Assembly: GCF_019175385.1 (NCBI RefSeq)
Contig: NC_083346.1
Span: forward strand, 84,086,543-84,150,542
DNA length: 64,000 bases
DNA from: Lycium barbarum
Lineage: Eukaryota; Streptophyta; Magnoliopsida; Solanales; Solanaceae
Reading direction: 5' to 3'
Below, one piece after another: positions 32,592 through 43,248 of the stretch (position 1 is the stretch's first letter; each line of letters opens with the position of its first letter). Under the pieces are notes generated by a model. That model did no database searches, was not told where the DNA came from, and saw only the letters and a program-made list of their open reading frames with translations. The position numbers and the translations under genes are program-made.

Positions 32592-35500
32592 TGTCACGAC
32601 CCAACCCCGTGGGCCGCGACTGGTGCCCTACTTAGGCACCCCAAACAAACTCACAACCCGATCATCGTATTCAAACTCAATCAAACTCAGCATTTCGTTA
32701 TCCGAACTGAAAATGAACAACAGACGCCAGACACAAACATTTATCGAACACTTATCTTAAGCGGTCGCCCGTTCAGATTAGTCAAATCAAAGTCAGAAAG
32801 GTGGCGGAATATACGTCGCCCAAATGCACACACACACATCAGAAAGGGGGGCGGAATGTACATCGCCCAAATGCACACGCACACATATACAAACTCAGAG
32901 GCCGACTTGGCCATAGTAGCGTACGGGCCGCTTAAGATCACAAAACAGACTCACATACAAACACACCGGACCCACGACCCACAAATCTGACTACAGGCCT
33001 CTAAACAAAACAGAACATATGAACATATGACGGGACAGGGCCCCGCCGTACCCACACATCTACAAATGTACCGAACACACACATACAACAGAAGATATGT
33101 ACCAAAAGTAGGCTCCGGATCAAGGGGAGCTCTCCAACACAGCAGAATGAGTAGCCTAAACTGGAGGACCACCCAAACGAGGTTCTGTACCTGCGGGCAT
33201 GAAACACAGCCCCCGAAGAAACAGGGGTCAGTACGGGAGAAGTACTGAGTATGCAAAGCAGAAGGTACAGAAATCACAAACACAGCTGGAGTCAGAAAGA
33301 ACAAACACACCGTCAACGTAAACAAAGCAAACCTGCGCGGGAGGCGAACGTACAAATGCAATCAAATCATGTATAGGGTTTAGGAACGTGGTCACCCCCC
33401 GACGCTGGTGCCACAACACATCATAACTCCAGAAGTTTTCAAATCTCCGTACAGTCTCCAGACACATCATATCACACACACATCACATCATCAGAACATA
33501 TCAAATGCCATATCACATCATAACTCCATAAACGGTAACCGGCCCTATGGCGAGGCCTCAGAAACCGTAACACATCATGACTCCCGAATATGTTATAGCG
33601 CGCACGATCACAAAGTCGGCCCGGGTACCGACGAACGAAATCATAGCAGACAGCACGAACAGAGTAGTGCAGAAACCATATGCATATCAAAAATGATTTA
33701 CCGGACTCAACATATAGTTTACATATAGGTATATACCGACGCCAGAAGGCTCGGAGTATGAATCAGATTGAACAAAATTTGTGTATAAAAGTCACGAAGT
33801 TCCAAACTGCCAAATCTTTGGAGAAAAACTGTTTATAGGTCATTTTCCGAAAATCTCACATTATTCAAAGTACAAAACGTTCACTAACGGCATAGGAAGT
33901 TTCAAACGCACCATTGAGTCATAAACAAACGATCACTGGTCATAGCGGACGCAAACGAACCAAACAAACCGAATAAGGGGAGCCTCGGGGCTCGTGGGCC
34001 CACCTCGAGTCAAATTGAGGCGGCGGACGCAAATCGCAGACCTTAGGCTCCCTAGATCCATCTACGAACGTTTCGGAGGGTTTCGGACACAACAACAAAA
34101 GTTATGACGATTCGAACATTCTTTGGACCAAATGCAACAAAAAGGGTTCAATTGCGCTGGATGAATAGTACCCAAACTTGAACCTAAATTTCCAAGAGCA
34201 GAGTTACCCCCGAGATTCCGATATTAACCTAGTATGACTAGGACATGCCAAAAGAAGGATAGGTAGGCTTTACATACCTGGTTGGCGCCTTACGCTCGTC
34301 AAATCGTGATTCCCGTTTCATCCAAAAACTGCAAATGGTCACTTTTACCAGTTACTATTCATGAGAGTTAGCATTTTCATCTTTGGGGCTATGCTTGGCT
34401 ACCGAAATTTTGGCAGCATTTCCCCTATAAATCTAACATCCCCGAGACTTGGCTCGGCTCAAAATACAACAACAACAACAATCCCAAACATCATTACACA
34501 ATACAAACCACAATCAACCACACTAACTTCAAAATTGCACCTTATTACATAAGTTGGTAGTTCTATATTCAAACTTCAAAATTCCAAATCTATTTCCACA
34601 CTAGTCTATTCATTCACAATTATTCAAACACACCACCAACAATTTCCAAACCACATACAAACTTCCCCAAAGTTCATTACTTTCCATATTTCATTCAAAA
34701 CACCAAAAGTTACGACGAACATTCTAACTTGCGTCGTTTCATTCCGAATTCATTAATATCGACTACAAGTCATATTTAAAGTCCTTAGTATCATAAATAT
34801 ACTATGATATACACAAATATACCAAAGGTATACACTTTCCGATAACGTCCGAAATCATTTTCTAACACCAAATCAATTCTCCAAACATTCATTTACGTTA
34901 TAAAGGCCATGACGACACAACTAACAACCTTAAACGAAATCAATTCACACTTGTTTTTCCCATCTAAGGCACACGGCCAAACACACCCTTTTCACACACA
35001 CACGCCATGCACAAACACGACCCCATCCCATAATCTTCATGCTAATCCAATCACTAACACATACATATCCATTTCATAACATTAAGAGGACAAAATTCAT
35101 ACCTTTTTTTGAATTTCCGACTTGTCGCAAACGTCGCTCTTTCTCCAAACTACTTGTATCACGTCGGAGAGCGTCTTGTGTACTTCACAACTATGTAGAA
35201 ATTAAGAATTTTGGATTAACAACAAAGCTTGGAAAATTATTTCTTTCTCCTTTTCTCTATTCGGCCGAACCCCCTTTCTCTTTTGTTCTTGAATTTTTGA
35301 TTAAGTTCTTGATAATTCTAAGGACCAACATGATATATATCCACTTATAGGTCATGTGCTTGGACTTGCTCCCTTGGCCGGCCACTTCACTCTTTGGGCC
35401 TCAATTTTTGTATTCAATTTTCTTGGCCCGATTCATTAAAAGTCCCGTTTTGTAATTCCCGAAACTAATTTCCGAAATTCCAAATTTACCCTCGGCCTTC

Positions 35501-35630
35501 CCCGAGGTCTTGACATTAATGATTCCATAACCAACCTAGTCATATTTACTAGAATCAAGTTATGTCCTTAAAACACACAAGTCGAAATTATTTCTCGATT
35601 TCCGATTATACGAAAACACGGGACATAACA
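32592..35630 (-). repeat. B 3' LTR
   Basis: 3,039 bp, plus strand TGTCACGACCC to GGGACATAACA. It includes double stem-loop 33209-33248, the CCACCTC...GAGGCGG hairpin near 34000, and donor and TATA regions near 35098 and 35330. It lacks a 27-bp stretch found in the 5' LTR. Confidence 0.93.
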
Positions 35631-35964
35631 TTCTCCCCCCCTTAAGAACATTCGTCCTCGAATGTTGAATCGACCTCATGGGTGTCGTACTACTCCGGGA
35701 GGGTTCTCTTGATAGTTGTCCTTTATTGATTTTTCCGACATGGCTCCTTTACCAACATTAGGGGGCAAATTTTCACGTCACTAACTCAAATGCCTTCATA
35801 ATACACTTTCTCATACCCCACGTGATTACCGGACCACACGCTATATTCTTGTAATGGACGAACGCTTTCCAGACATCATAGTCAATATCATTTTCTTGTC
35901 ACACTCCTGAGTTTCCTTACCACATCGTCGTAATCTCACTTTACTTCATATCAGACACTTCATG

Positions 35965-36492
35965 CCAAACAGATTCAGAACTAAAGCCGGACGCGCATAA
36001 GTATATCGGACGGATTCATAATCGGAGGCAGACATACTCAACTATGGCAGATGGATTCGTAGTCAACATCAAAGGTACGGAAGCATATCAGACACATCTG
36101 AGATCGGAGTCAGACGTACAAAGGCGCATCAGACGAATTCGTAAGCAGAATCAAACACACAAAGATATACCAAACAGATTCAGAATCGAAGTCAGACGTA
36201 CGGAATCATATCGAACAGATCCGAAATCAGAATCAAATATACAGAATTGTTTCATACCGAGTCGTGATCAGACAAACCGAAATGTATCAAACACACACGC
36301 GGTCAAAATCAAACGCACATAAGCATATCAAATGGATTTATATCCAGAGTCAGACATACAGAGGTGTGCCAGACAGAAACGGATTCAGAATCAAACGCAC
36401 AAAAGGTTCATCGGACGGGAACATAGTCGAACTCAGAAATACAGAGGCGTACTAGGCAGAGTCCCATCGGAATCGGAAGTGCAGGAGCACCA
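35965..36492. repeat. 41-bp minisatellite, 13 units
   Basis: Thirteen consecutive degenerate units start at 35965, 36006, 36048, 36088, 36129, 36170, 36211, 36252, 36287, 36328, 36369, 36411 and 36452. Most are exactly 41 bp (range 35-42). The units share the words ATTCAGAATC, AGTCAGAC and ACAGAGGCATATC in degenerate form. As 41 is not a multiple of three, the array is not a protein repeat. The other elements here show no such array. Confidence 0.85.
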
Positions 36493-36979
36493 CAAATAGA
36501 ATGCCAATTTAGAATTGAATCGTTCGTATTAAGGCTCCAATAATTCATGAGAATTTCCCTTTATTCGTAACCTTATCCGCCACGTTATCACACAAATTGT
36601 CTTGCGTCTCACGTATCGACTCCTTCAAAGATTCCAATTACTCACACTGCTTATCTTTTATTTATCACAACATTAGTTGCCGGGGCTCGGCTCTTAGCCC
36701 ACATGGCACTGAATGGAAATCATACACACACATACACATACACGTACACATACACACACTTATTCGGACCTTACTGGCGAACATCTCTGGCTGTTATTCA
36801 AGTTCATTCAATTTCCCAAGCAGTGTTGTAACTTTTTCTCTTTGCCCATTCAGTCTGCCTCGTTCCGCGCGACTCCCGAAAGGGCGCTAATTATTCCACA
36901 CACATTATATTTACCTTTTGGTTACCCCAAATTTCCATTTATTTTAATCATACTCTCACTCATGAAAAACTTTGCATCA

Positions 36980-37036
36980 CTTCCCAGGGGGTCACCCATC
37001 CCAGAATTGCTCTGGCTTGAGCACGCTTAACCCCGA
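36980..37036 (-). other. 5S rRNA-like segment (internal promoter region)
   Basis: On the minus strand, GGTTAAGCGTGCTC, then CCAGAG, then CTGGGATGGGTGACC and CCTGGGAAGT follow the order and spacing of plant 5S rRNA from about position 45 to 105, i.e. the A box, intermediate element and C box of the RNA polymerase III promoter. The 5S ends are not recognisable, so it is not a 5S gene. Its presence inside an LTR element recalls Cassandra-type elements, which carry 5S sequence in their LTRs. Transcription by polymerase III is not shown. Confidence 0.75.
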
Positions 37037-37367
37037 AACTTTCACGCATTTTGACGCGTTTGGGCTGATATAATCTCGTCAATTGCCCCGCACGACCTTT
37101 GTCACGTAAATTTGGGCCAAACGGCGTCTTAGCAAATTTTTCGGAAATTTTTCGTAGCGGGTCCCACTCTTACCCAAAGAGGTCGTTTGCTTTTCTGGCT
37201 GCGTGGTTTACCGTTCTAGCCTTCCAAATTCCATATATTTTCCCTCCCACATGTACAGATAACTGCCTCGGATATTTTCATTAATTCGGATTCTTACCCT
37301 ACTTTTACTGACACACAAAAAGAGAATATCGCATAATACTGAGGTACAGACCTATCATTGTGCATGT

Positions 37368-38825
37368 TTATTCAGAAAAAAAGGTTAGTAATATACCTGG
37401 GTCTGCATCTGGGGGTGCCTCTGGGTCCCGCCGACCAGTCAAAGCATAGATGCGGTTCGAGAGACCGCTAGAATCTGAACCCCCGCCACGGCCTCTAACG
37501 CGGCCCGCCGGTGCTGGCATACCTCGCCCCGTGGAGCGCATGGCCGAAGGGGTAGATGACGAACCAGCAACGGATCTCATCGGCGGTGCTGCGCTACCGG
37601 AACCGCCTGCCCACGGACAATCCCGCATGATATGGCCCCGGCGGCCGCAAGCAAAACAGGCCCCTGTGACCCTGAAGCACTCACCTGGGTGCAATCTTCC
37701 ACAATACGAACACGGGGGCATAGGTGGCCTGGTCTGACTGGGACCCCTGCTCGCCTGAGGACCTGGGGCTCTGGAACTCTGGTCTGCCCTGGACGGTCCT
37801 GCGCCATCAAATCTCTTACTAACAGACTGTGTGTCCCGGCCTGACGGAGGAAAGTACCCACTGGACTGATACTGAGGCTGCCCGCCCCGGGAATCTCCAG
37901 AATACCCCGCTGATCTGGCCCTCTTGGGCCGTCTCCCATCGTACTCTCTGCTGGGCCGATCTGCTCGGTGCCGGTTCTCCATCCCCTGGGCGTAGGCCTG
38001 TAAACGGGCAATGTCCATATCTGTCTGTAATGACACCGCCATGCAGCCGTCAATCAGGTAACGATCCAACCCCATAACATATCTATGCATCCGATCTGTC
38101 ATATCTGCCACCACGGCAGGGGCATATCGGGCCAGGGAATCAAACTCCAAATTATATTCACGAACGCTTCGACCCCTCTGCTGCAGATGTAAAAACCGAT
38201 CAGCTCGCTCCCGTCGTAACTCTGGGGGCAGAAAGTGGCGGGTGAAAGCAGTCACAAACTGATCCCACATAGCTGGAGGAGCACCGTCACCCCGGGATAG
38301 CTCCCAAGTCTCATACCAATGCGCGGCAACATCACGAAGTCTATGCGAAGCTAGCTCAACCGACTCGGTCTCTGAAGCCCTGACCAAGTCTAATGCACGC
38401 CGCATCCCCCGAATGAAGTCATGGGGGTCCTCGTCGGGCTTAGACCCGAAAAACTCTGGAGGGCCACATAATAAGAACTCCCGAACTCTCAGGCTGTCCC
38501 GCCTGTCCTCATCATCATCATCCCTCCGCCCGCGCCTGCGAGCCTGTCCCGCTACTATCGTGGTCAACAACTGTACAGCCTCCCTCAGGGTCCTATCCTC
38601 CGCCCCTGGCTGAGGAGCTGGAGCCTCAGGAGCGGGTACACGGACCTCTGGAGCTGCTGAAGGTCCTGCCCCAGGCTGTACTAATGGGGGTGTAGCAGAC
38701 CCCTCTGAATGAGGTGCAACCTCAGGCAAATCATAGACACGAGCCCGAGTAGCTCGTTGTGCCTGACTGGTCTCTCCCACCTTCGCCTTGCCCTTCTGGG
38801 CCGCCGTTGCCTTCTTCGGAGGCAT
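37368..38825 (-). CDS. Gag polyprotein of gag-only element B, intact
   Basis: 485 codons from ATG 38825, chosen because MPPKKATAAQKGK matches the Gag start of C, F and G and follows the acceptor by two bases; a start four codons upstream is also open. Domains: basic N-terminus, Pro/Ala-rich linker (residues about 45-85), retrotransposon-gag domain (about 110-290, with GPPEFFGSKPDEDP, HWYETW, FDSLARYAP and MDIARLQAYAQ segments), Arg/Ser/Gln-rich linker, Cys cluster CSYCGRLHPGEC and knuckle CFACGRRGHIMRDC, then a Gly/Arg-rich tail ending in FFSE. Family role: particle formation, RNA packaging. It stops where protease would begin, so no Pol fusion. Its GC content is far higher than its surroundings, and no stop has accumulated, unlike every other gag here. 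Confidence 0.92.
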   Translation of the reverse strand: MPPKKATAAQKGKAKVGETSQAQRATRARVYDLPEVAPHSEGSATPPLVQPGAGPSAAPEVRVPAPEAPAPQPGAEDRTLREAVQLLTTIVAGQARRRGRRDDDDEDRRDSLRVREFLLCGPPEFFGSKPDEDPHDFIRGMRRALDLVRASETESVELASHRLRDVAAHWYETWELSRGDGAPPAMWDQFVTAFTRHFLPPELRRERADRFLHLQQRGRSVREYNLEFDSLARYAPAVVADMTDRMHRYVMGLDRYLIDGCMAVSLQTDMDIARLQAYAQGMENRHRADRPSREYDGRRPKRARSAGYSGDSRGGQPQYQSSGYFPPSGRDTQSVSKRFDGAGPSRADQSSRAPGPQASRGPSQTRPPMPPCSYCGRLHPGECFRVTGACFACGRRGHIMRDCPWAGGSGSAAPPMRSVAGSSSTPSAMRSTGRGMPAPAGRVRGRGGGSDSSGLSNRIYALTGRRDPEAPPDADPGILLTFFSE

Positions 38826-38827
38826 CA

Positions 38828-38830
38828 CTG
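38828..38830 (-). promoter_or_regulatory. Candidate 3' splice acceptor before B gag
   Basis: The minus strand reads GTGTTTGCAG|TGATG, with the AG two bases before the gag ATG and 203 nt after the PBS start. It matches the arrangement in C, F and G. Confidence 0.55.
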
Positions 38831-38939
38831 CAAACACAACAACGGGTCAGATCAGAATGACCCTAATAGCACAGCTCTATCGCACGATCTAAGATTCCAA
38901 AGAAAGGGTAACACAACATCCTAGATGTCCTGTAGCTTC

Positions 38940-38978
38940 CTGTTTATAGATGTGGTGCACAACACATCGATAAACAAG
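38940..38978 (-). promoter_or_regulatory. Leader hairpin with GTGCAC loop (B)
   Basis: In element sense CTTGTTTAT pairs with ATAAACAG, and ATGTG with CACAT, leaving loop TTGTGCAC. The self-complementary hexamer is at 38955-38960. This is the best-paired copy in the window and it lies in the youngest element. Confidence 0.6.
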
Positions 38979-39017
38979 ACTCTACTAGACACGGCCTGTA
39001 GACATTCCGAGGACAAA

Positions 39018-39031
39018 CCGCTCTGATACCA
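39018..39031 (-). other. B primer-binding site (initiator tRNA-Met)
   Basis: The minus strand TGGTATCAGAGCGG has one change at position 13 of the common PBS and lies four bases from the 5' LTR. Confidence 0.95.
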
Positions 39032-39035
39032 CTTT

Positions 39036-42000
39036 TGTCACGACCCAACCCCGTGGGCCGCGACTGGTGCCCTACTTAGGCACCCCAAACAAACTCACAA
39101 CCCGATCATCGTATTCAAACTCAATCAAACTCAGCATTTCGTTATCCGAACTGAAAATGAACAACAGACGCCAGACACAAACATTTATCGAACACTTATC
39201 TTAAGCGGTCGCCCGTTCAGATTAGTCAAATCAAAGTCAGAAAGGTGGCGGAATATACGTCGCCCAAATGCACACACACACATCAGAAAGGGGGCGGAAT
39301 GTACATCGCCCAAATGCACACACACACATATATAAACTCGGAGGCCGACTTGGCCATAGTAGCGTACGGGCCGCTTAAGATCACAAAACAGACTCACATA
39401 CAAACACACCGGACCCACGACCCACAAATCTGACTACAGGCCTCTAAACAAAACAGAACATATGAACATATGACGGGACAGGGCCCCGCCGTACCCACAC
39501 ATCTACAAATGTACCGAACACACACATACAACAGAAGATATGTACCAAAAGTAGGCTCCGGATCAAGGGGAGCTCTCCAACACAGCAGAATGAGTAGCCT
39601 AAACTGGAGGACCACCCAAACGAGGTTCTGTACCTGCGGGCATGAAACACAGCCCCCGAAGAAACGGGGGTCAGTACGGGAGAAGTACTGAGTATGCAAA
39701 GCAGAAGGTACAGAAATCACAAACACAACTGGAGTCAGAAAGAACAAACACACAGTCAACGTAAACAAAGCAAACCTGCGCGGGAGGCGAACGTACAAAT
39801 GCAATCAAATCATGTATAGGGTTTAGGAACGGGGTCACCCCCCGACGCTGGTGCCACAACACATCATAACTCCAGAAGTTTTCAAATCTCCGTACAGTCT
39901 CCAGACACATCATATCACACACACATCACATCATCAGAACATATCAAATGCCATATCACATCATAACTCCATAAACGGTAACCGGCCCTATGGCGAGGCC
40001 TCGGAAACCGTAACACATCATGACTCCCGAATATGTTATAGCGCGCACGATCACAAAGTCGGCCCGGGTACCGACGAACGAAATCATAGCAGACAGCACG
40101 AACAGAGTAGTGCAGAAACCATATGCATATCAAAAATGATTTACCGGACTCAACATATAGTTTACATATAGGTATATACCGACGCCAGAAGGCTCGGAGT
40201 ATGAATCAGATTGAACAAAATTTGTGTATAAAAGTCACGAAGTTCCAAACTGCCAAATCTTTGGAGAAAAACTATTTATAGGTCATTTTCCGAAAATCTC
40301 ACATTATTCAAAGTACAAAACGTTCACTAACGGCATAGGAAGTTTCAAACGCACCATTGAGTCATAAACAAACGATCACTGGTCATAGCGGACGCAAACG
40401 AACCAAACAAACCGAATAAGGGGAGCCTCGGGGCTCGTGGACCCACCTCGAGTCAAATTGAGGCGGCGGACGCAAATCGCAGACCTTAGGCTCCCTAGAG
40501 CCATCTACGAAAGTTTCGGAGGGTTTCGGACACAACAACAAAAGTTATGACGATTCGAACATTCTTTGGACCAAATGCAACAAAAAGGGTTCAATTGCGC
40601 TGGATGAATAGTACCCAAACTTGAACCTAAATTTCCAAGAGCAGAGTTACCCCCGAGATTCCGATATTAACCTAGTATGACTAGGACATGCCAAAAGAAG
40701 GATAGGTAGGCTTTACATACCTGGTTGGCGCCTTACGCTCGTCAAATCGTGATTCCCGTTTCATCCGAAAACTGCAAATGGTCACTTTTACCAGTTACTA
40801 TTCATGAGAGTTAGCATTTTCATCTTTGGGGCTATGCTTGGCTACCGAAATTTTGGCAGCATTTCCCCTATAAATCTAACATCCCCGAGACTTGGCTCGG
40901 CTCAAAATACAACAACAACAACAATCCCAAACATCATTACACAATACAAACCACAATCAACCACACTAACTTCAAAATTGCACCTTATTACATAAGTTGG
41001 TAGTTCTATATTCAAACTTCAAAATTCCAAATCTATTTCCACACTAGTCTATTCATTCACAATTATTCAAACACACCACCAACAATTTCCAAACCACATA
41101 CAAACTTCCCCAAAGTTCATTACTTTCCATATTTCATTCAAAACACCAAAAGTTACGACGAACATTCTAACTTGCGTCGTTTCATTCCGAATTCATTAAT
41201 ATCGACTACAAGTCATATTTAAAGTCCTTAGTATCATAAATATACTATGATATACACAAATATACCAAAGGTATACACTTTCTGATAACGTCCGAAATCA
41301 TTTTCTAACACCAAATCAATTCTCCAAACATTCATTTACGTTATAAAGGCCATGACGACACAACTAACAACCTTAAACGAAATCAATTCACACTTGTTTT
41401 TCCCATCTAAGGCACACGGCCAAACACACCCTTTTCACACACACACGCCATGCACAAACACGACCCCATCCCATAATCTTCATGCTAATCCAATCACTAA
41501 CACATACATATCCATTTCATAACATTAAGAGGACAAAATTCATACCTTTTTTTGAATTTCCGACTTGTCGCAAACGTCGCTCTTTCTCCAAACTACTTGT
41601 ATCACGTCGGAGAGCGTCTTGAGTACTTCACAACTATGTAGAAATTAAGAATTTTGGATTAACAACAAAGCTTGGAAAATTATTTCTTTCTCCTTTTCTC
41701 TATTCGGCCGAACCCCCTTTCTCTTTTGTTCTTGAATTTTTTATTAAGTTCTTGATAATTCTAAGGACCAACATGATATATATCCACTTATAGGTCATGT
41801 GCATAGCACATGACCTTAATGAAATGGGCTTGGACTTGCTCCCTTGGCCGGCCACTTCACTCTTTGGGCCTCAATTTTTGTATTCAATTTTCTTGGCCCG
41901 ATTCATTAAAAGTCCCGTTTTGTAATTCCCGAAACTAATTTCCGAAATTCCAAATTTACCCTCGGCCTTCCCCGAGGTCTTGACATTAATGATTGCATAA

Positions 42001-42100
42001 CCAACCTAGTCATATTTACTAGAATCAAGTTATGTCCTTAAAACACACAAGTCGAAATTATTTCTCGATTTCCGATTATACGAAAACACGGGACATAACA
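39036..42100 (-). repeat. B 5' LTR
   Basis: 3,065 bp, about 99.4% identical by eye to 32592-35630. Sense-strand features are a TATA-like region near 41777-41790, a donor AAAAG|GTATG with GT at 41544-41545, and double stem-loop 39650-39691. It has an extra 27 bp (about 41803-41829) that forms half of a 9-bp inverted repeat, GTCATGTGC/GCACATGAC. Confidence 0.93.
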
Positions 42101-43230
42101 CATTTCCTTTTTTTATACAACTTTCCTCATATTACATATCAATTCCCATACGTCTGTAATAATATTCGCAAAATTATAACCAACAATCTTCATTCATCTA
42201 CATCACCCTCATTTCGCAATTTCACTTCAATTCATCCATAATCATGGTCATAGTATGCTAGTACGTTTTCTTGCATATAATGTTTACCCCATGTTTTTAA
42301 TATCATTTATAGCATAATAATAATCACAACACATCAAGAATCATAACTCAATTCAAGCTATTACTCAAAATGACATTATTCTCACATTCATGACCTATTT
42401 TTCTATTTCCTTCTATAATCCAAGTCTTTCAACTTTCAAATACCTTAAACAACATGAATTGATCATAAAGCTTACCTTTGATAGTATGAGAACGAGCTTT
42501 AGGTGGAAACCCTTCACTTGAGCAAAACCCTAGTTCCACTTCCAAAGAGATTTCTTGTCTTGGATGAACCCTAGTGAGTTTCTTGCTCTTTATTCTCTTG
42601 GATTTATGATATGAACCTTTGATTTGTCTTGAATTTTTGTTGATGAAATATTTAGAACTCTCTAGAAGTCTTAGAGAGATGGAGAAGTGGAAATAATGAG
42701 AAAATAAAAGTGGGAACATGTATTTATACTTGCAATTTCATCAGTCTGTCGGGTAATATACGGACCACTTATACGGTCCGTATAAGTGTCCGTGGTTCAC
42801 CATCAGGGAAACAACATTTCAGCTGGGTGTTATACGGACACTTATGCAGTCCGTATAAAATTCCACGATCCGTGTAAGGTGGCCGTGTAACTTACTGCTT
42901 TTCCGAAGTTGTCCTCGTTGTTTCGTTTGATCCCCAATCCTTATACAACCTTCTTAACACTTATTTAATACTTCATTAACAATCTAAGGGACATTATAAC
43001 TCTTCTCCAAAACATCATTAAGCCATCATTAATTTGGTACTCGTAAATCTTTCCAAAACACAACACATGCTTTGCCTTCCTTAACAACTTCCATCTCCTA
43101 TCTCACATGTCTTTGAAATCTCATTTAGAATCATCAAATGTTATTTCTTACTTATGAAAACATTGTATATGTCGTGCCCTTCATCAGTCTATTCACTGTG
43201 CATGAACGGAAAATTTTCCGAAGTGTAACA
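42101..43230 (-). repeat. Element A 3' LTR, piece 3
   Basis: Resumes A after B with the duplicated CATTT and matches 49475-50263. It keeps a segment (about 42447-42789) deleted from the 5' LTR, holding the donor consensus (42474-42475) and TATAAATA box (42721-42728 in complement). TACGG/CCGTA palindromes lie at 42745-42890. It ends GAAGTGTAACA at 43230, next to the PPT. Confidence 0.88.
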
Positions 43231-43248
43231 TTCTTCCCCCCTTGGGAA
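43231..43248 (-). other. Element A polypurine tract
   Basis: The plus strand TTCTTCCCCCCTTGGG gives a purine-rich element strand directly next to the 3' LTR, and GTCCTCGAATGTT words follow as in E1 and B. Confidence 0.8.

Larger units (their letters stand above)
35631..37367 (-). other. B non-coding 3' interior
   Basis: 1.7 kb between gag and the 3' LTR, no Pol motif on either strand. In element order it holds the 5S-like stretch (37036-36980), CA/TG-rich sequence (about 36720-36770), the 41-bp minisatellite (36492-35965) and the polypurine tract at 35631-35646 (plus strand TTCTCCCCCCCTTAAG). The plus-strand open frames at 36044-36455 and 36597-37030 fall in repeats and are not taken as genes. 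Confidence 0.8.
32592..42100 (-). mobile_element. B: young gag-only LTR retrotransposon (TR-GAG type)
   Basis: A complete 9,509 bp minus-strand element with perfect CATTT duplications. It comprises 3' LTR 32592-35630, PPT, a 1.7 kb non-coding stretch, one intact gag (37368-38825), leader, PBS and 5' LTR 39036-42100. No protease, RT, RNase H or integrase is present. By eye the LTRs differ at only about 18 bases plus one 27-bp and one 1-bp difference in about 3.04 kb, so it inserted recently. It must have used Pol from another element. This fits the described class of terminal-repeat retrotransposons with GAG. Confidence 0.9.

Noticed and set aside
33027..33728. Paired open frames repeated exactly at 39470-40171
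   Set aside because: They are the two LTRs of B translated; identity reflects recent insertion, not conserved coding.
36044..36455. Two overlapping plus-strand frames with Arg/Gln/Thr repeats
   Set aside because: They read through the 41-bp minisatellite in different frames; the period is not a multiple of three and the strand is antisense to gag.
36980..37036. A functional 5S rRNA gene
   Set aside because: Only the internal-promoter part resembles 5S; both ends and the rest of the molecule are missing.
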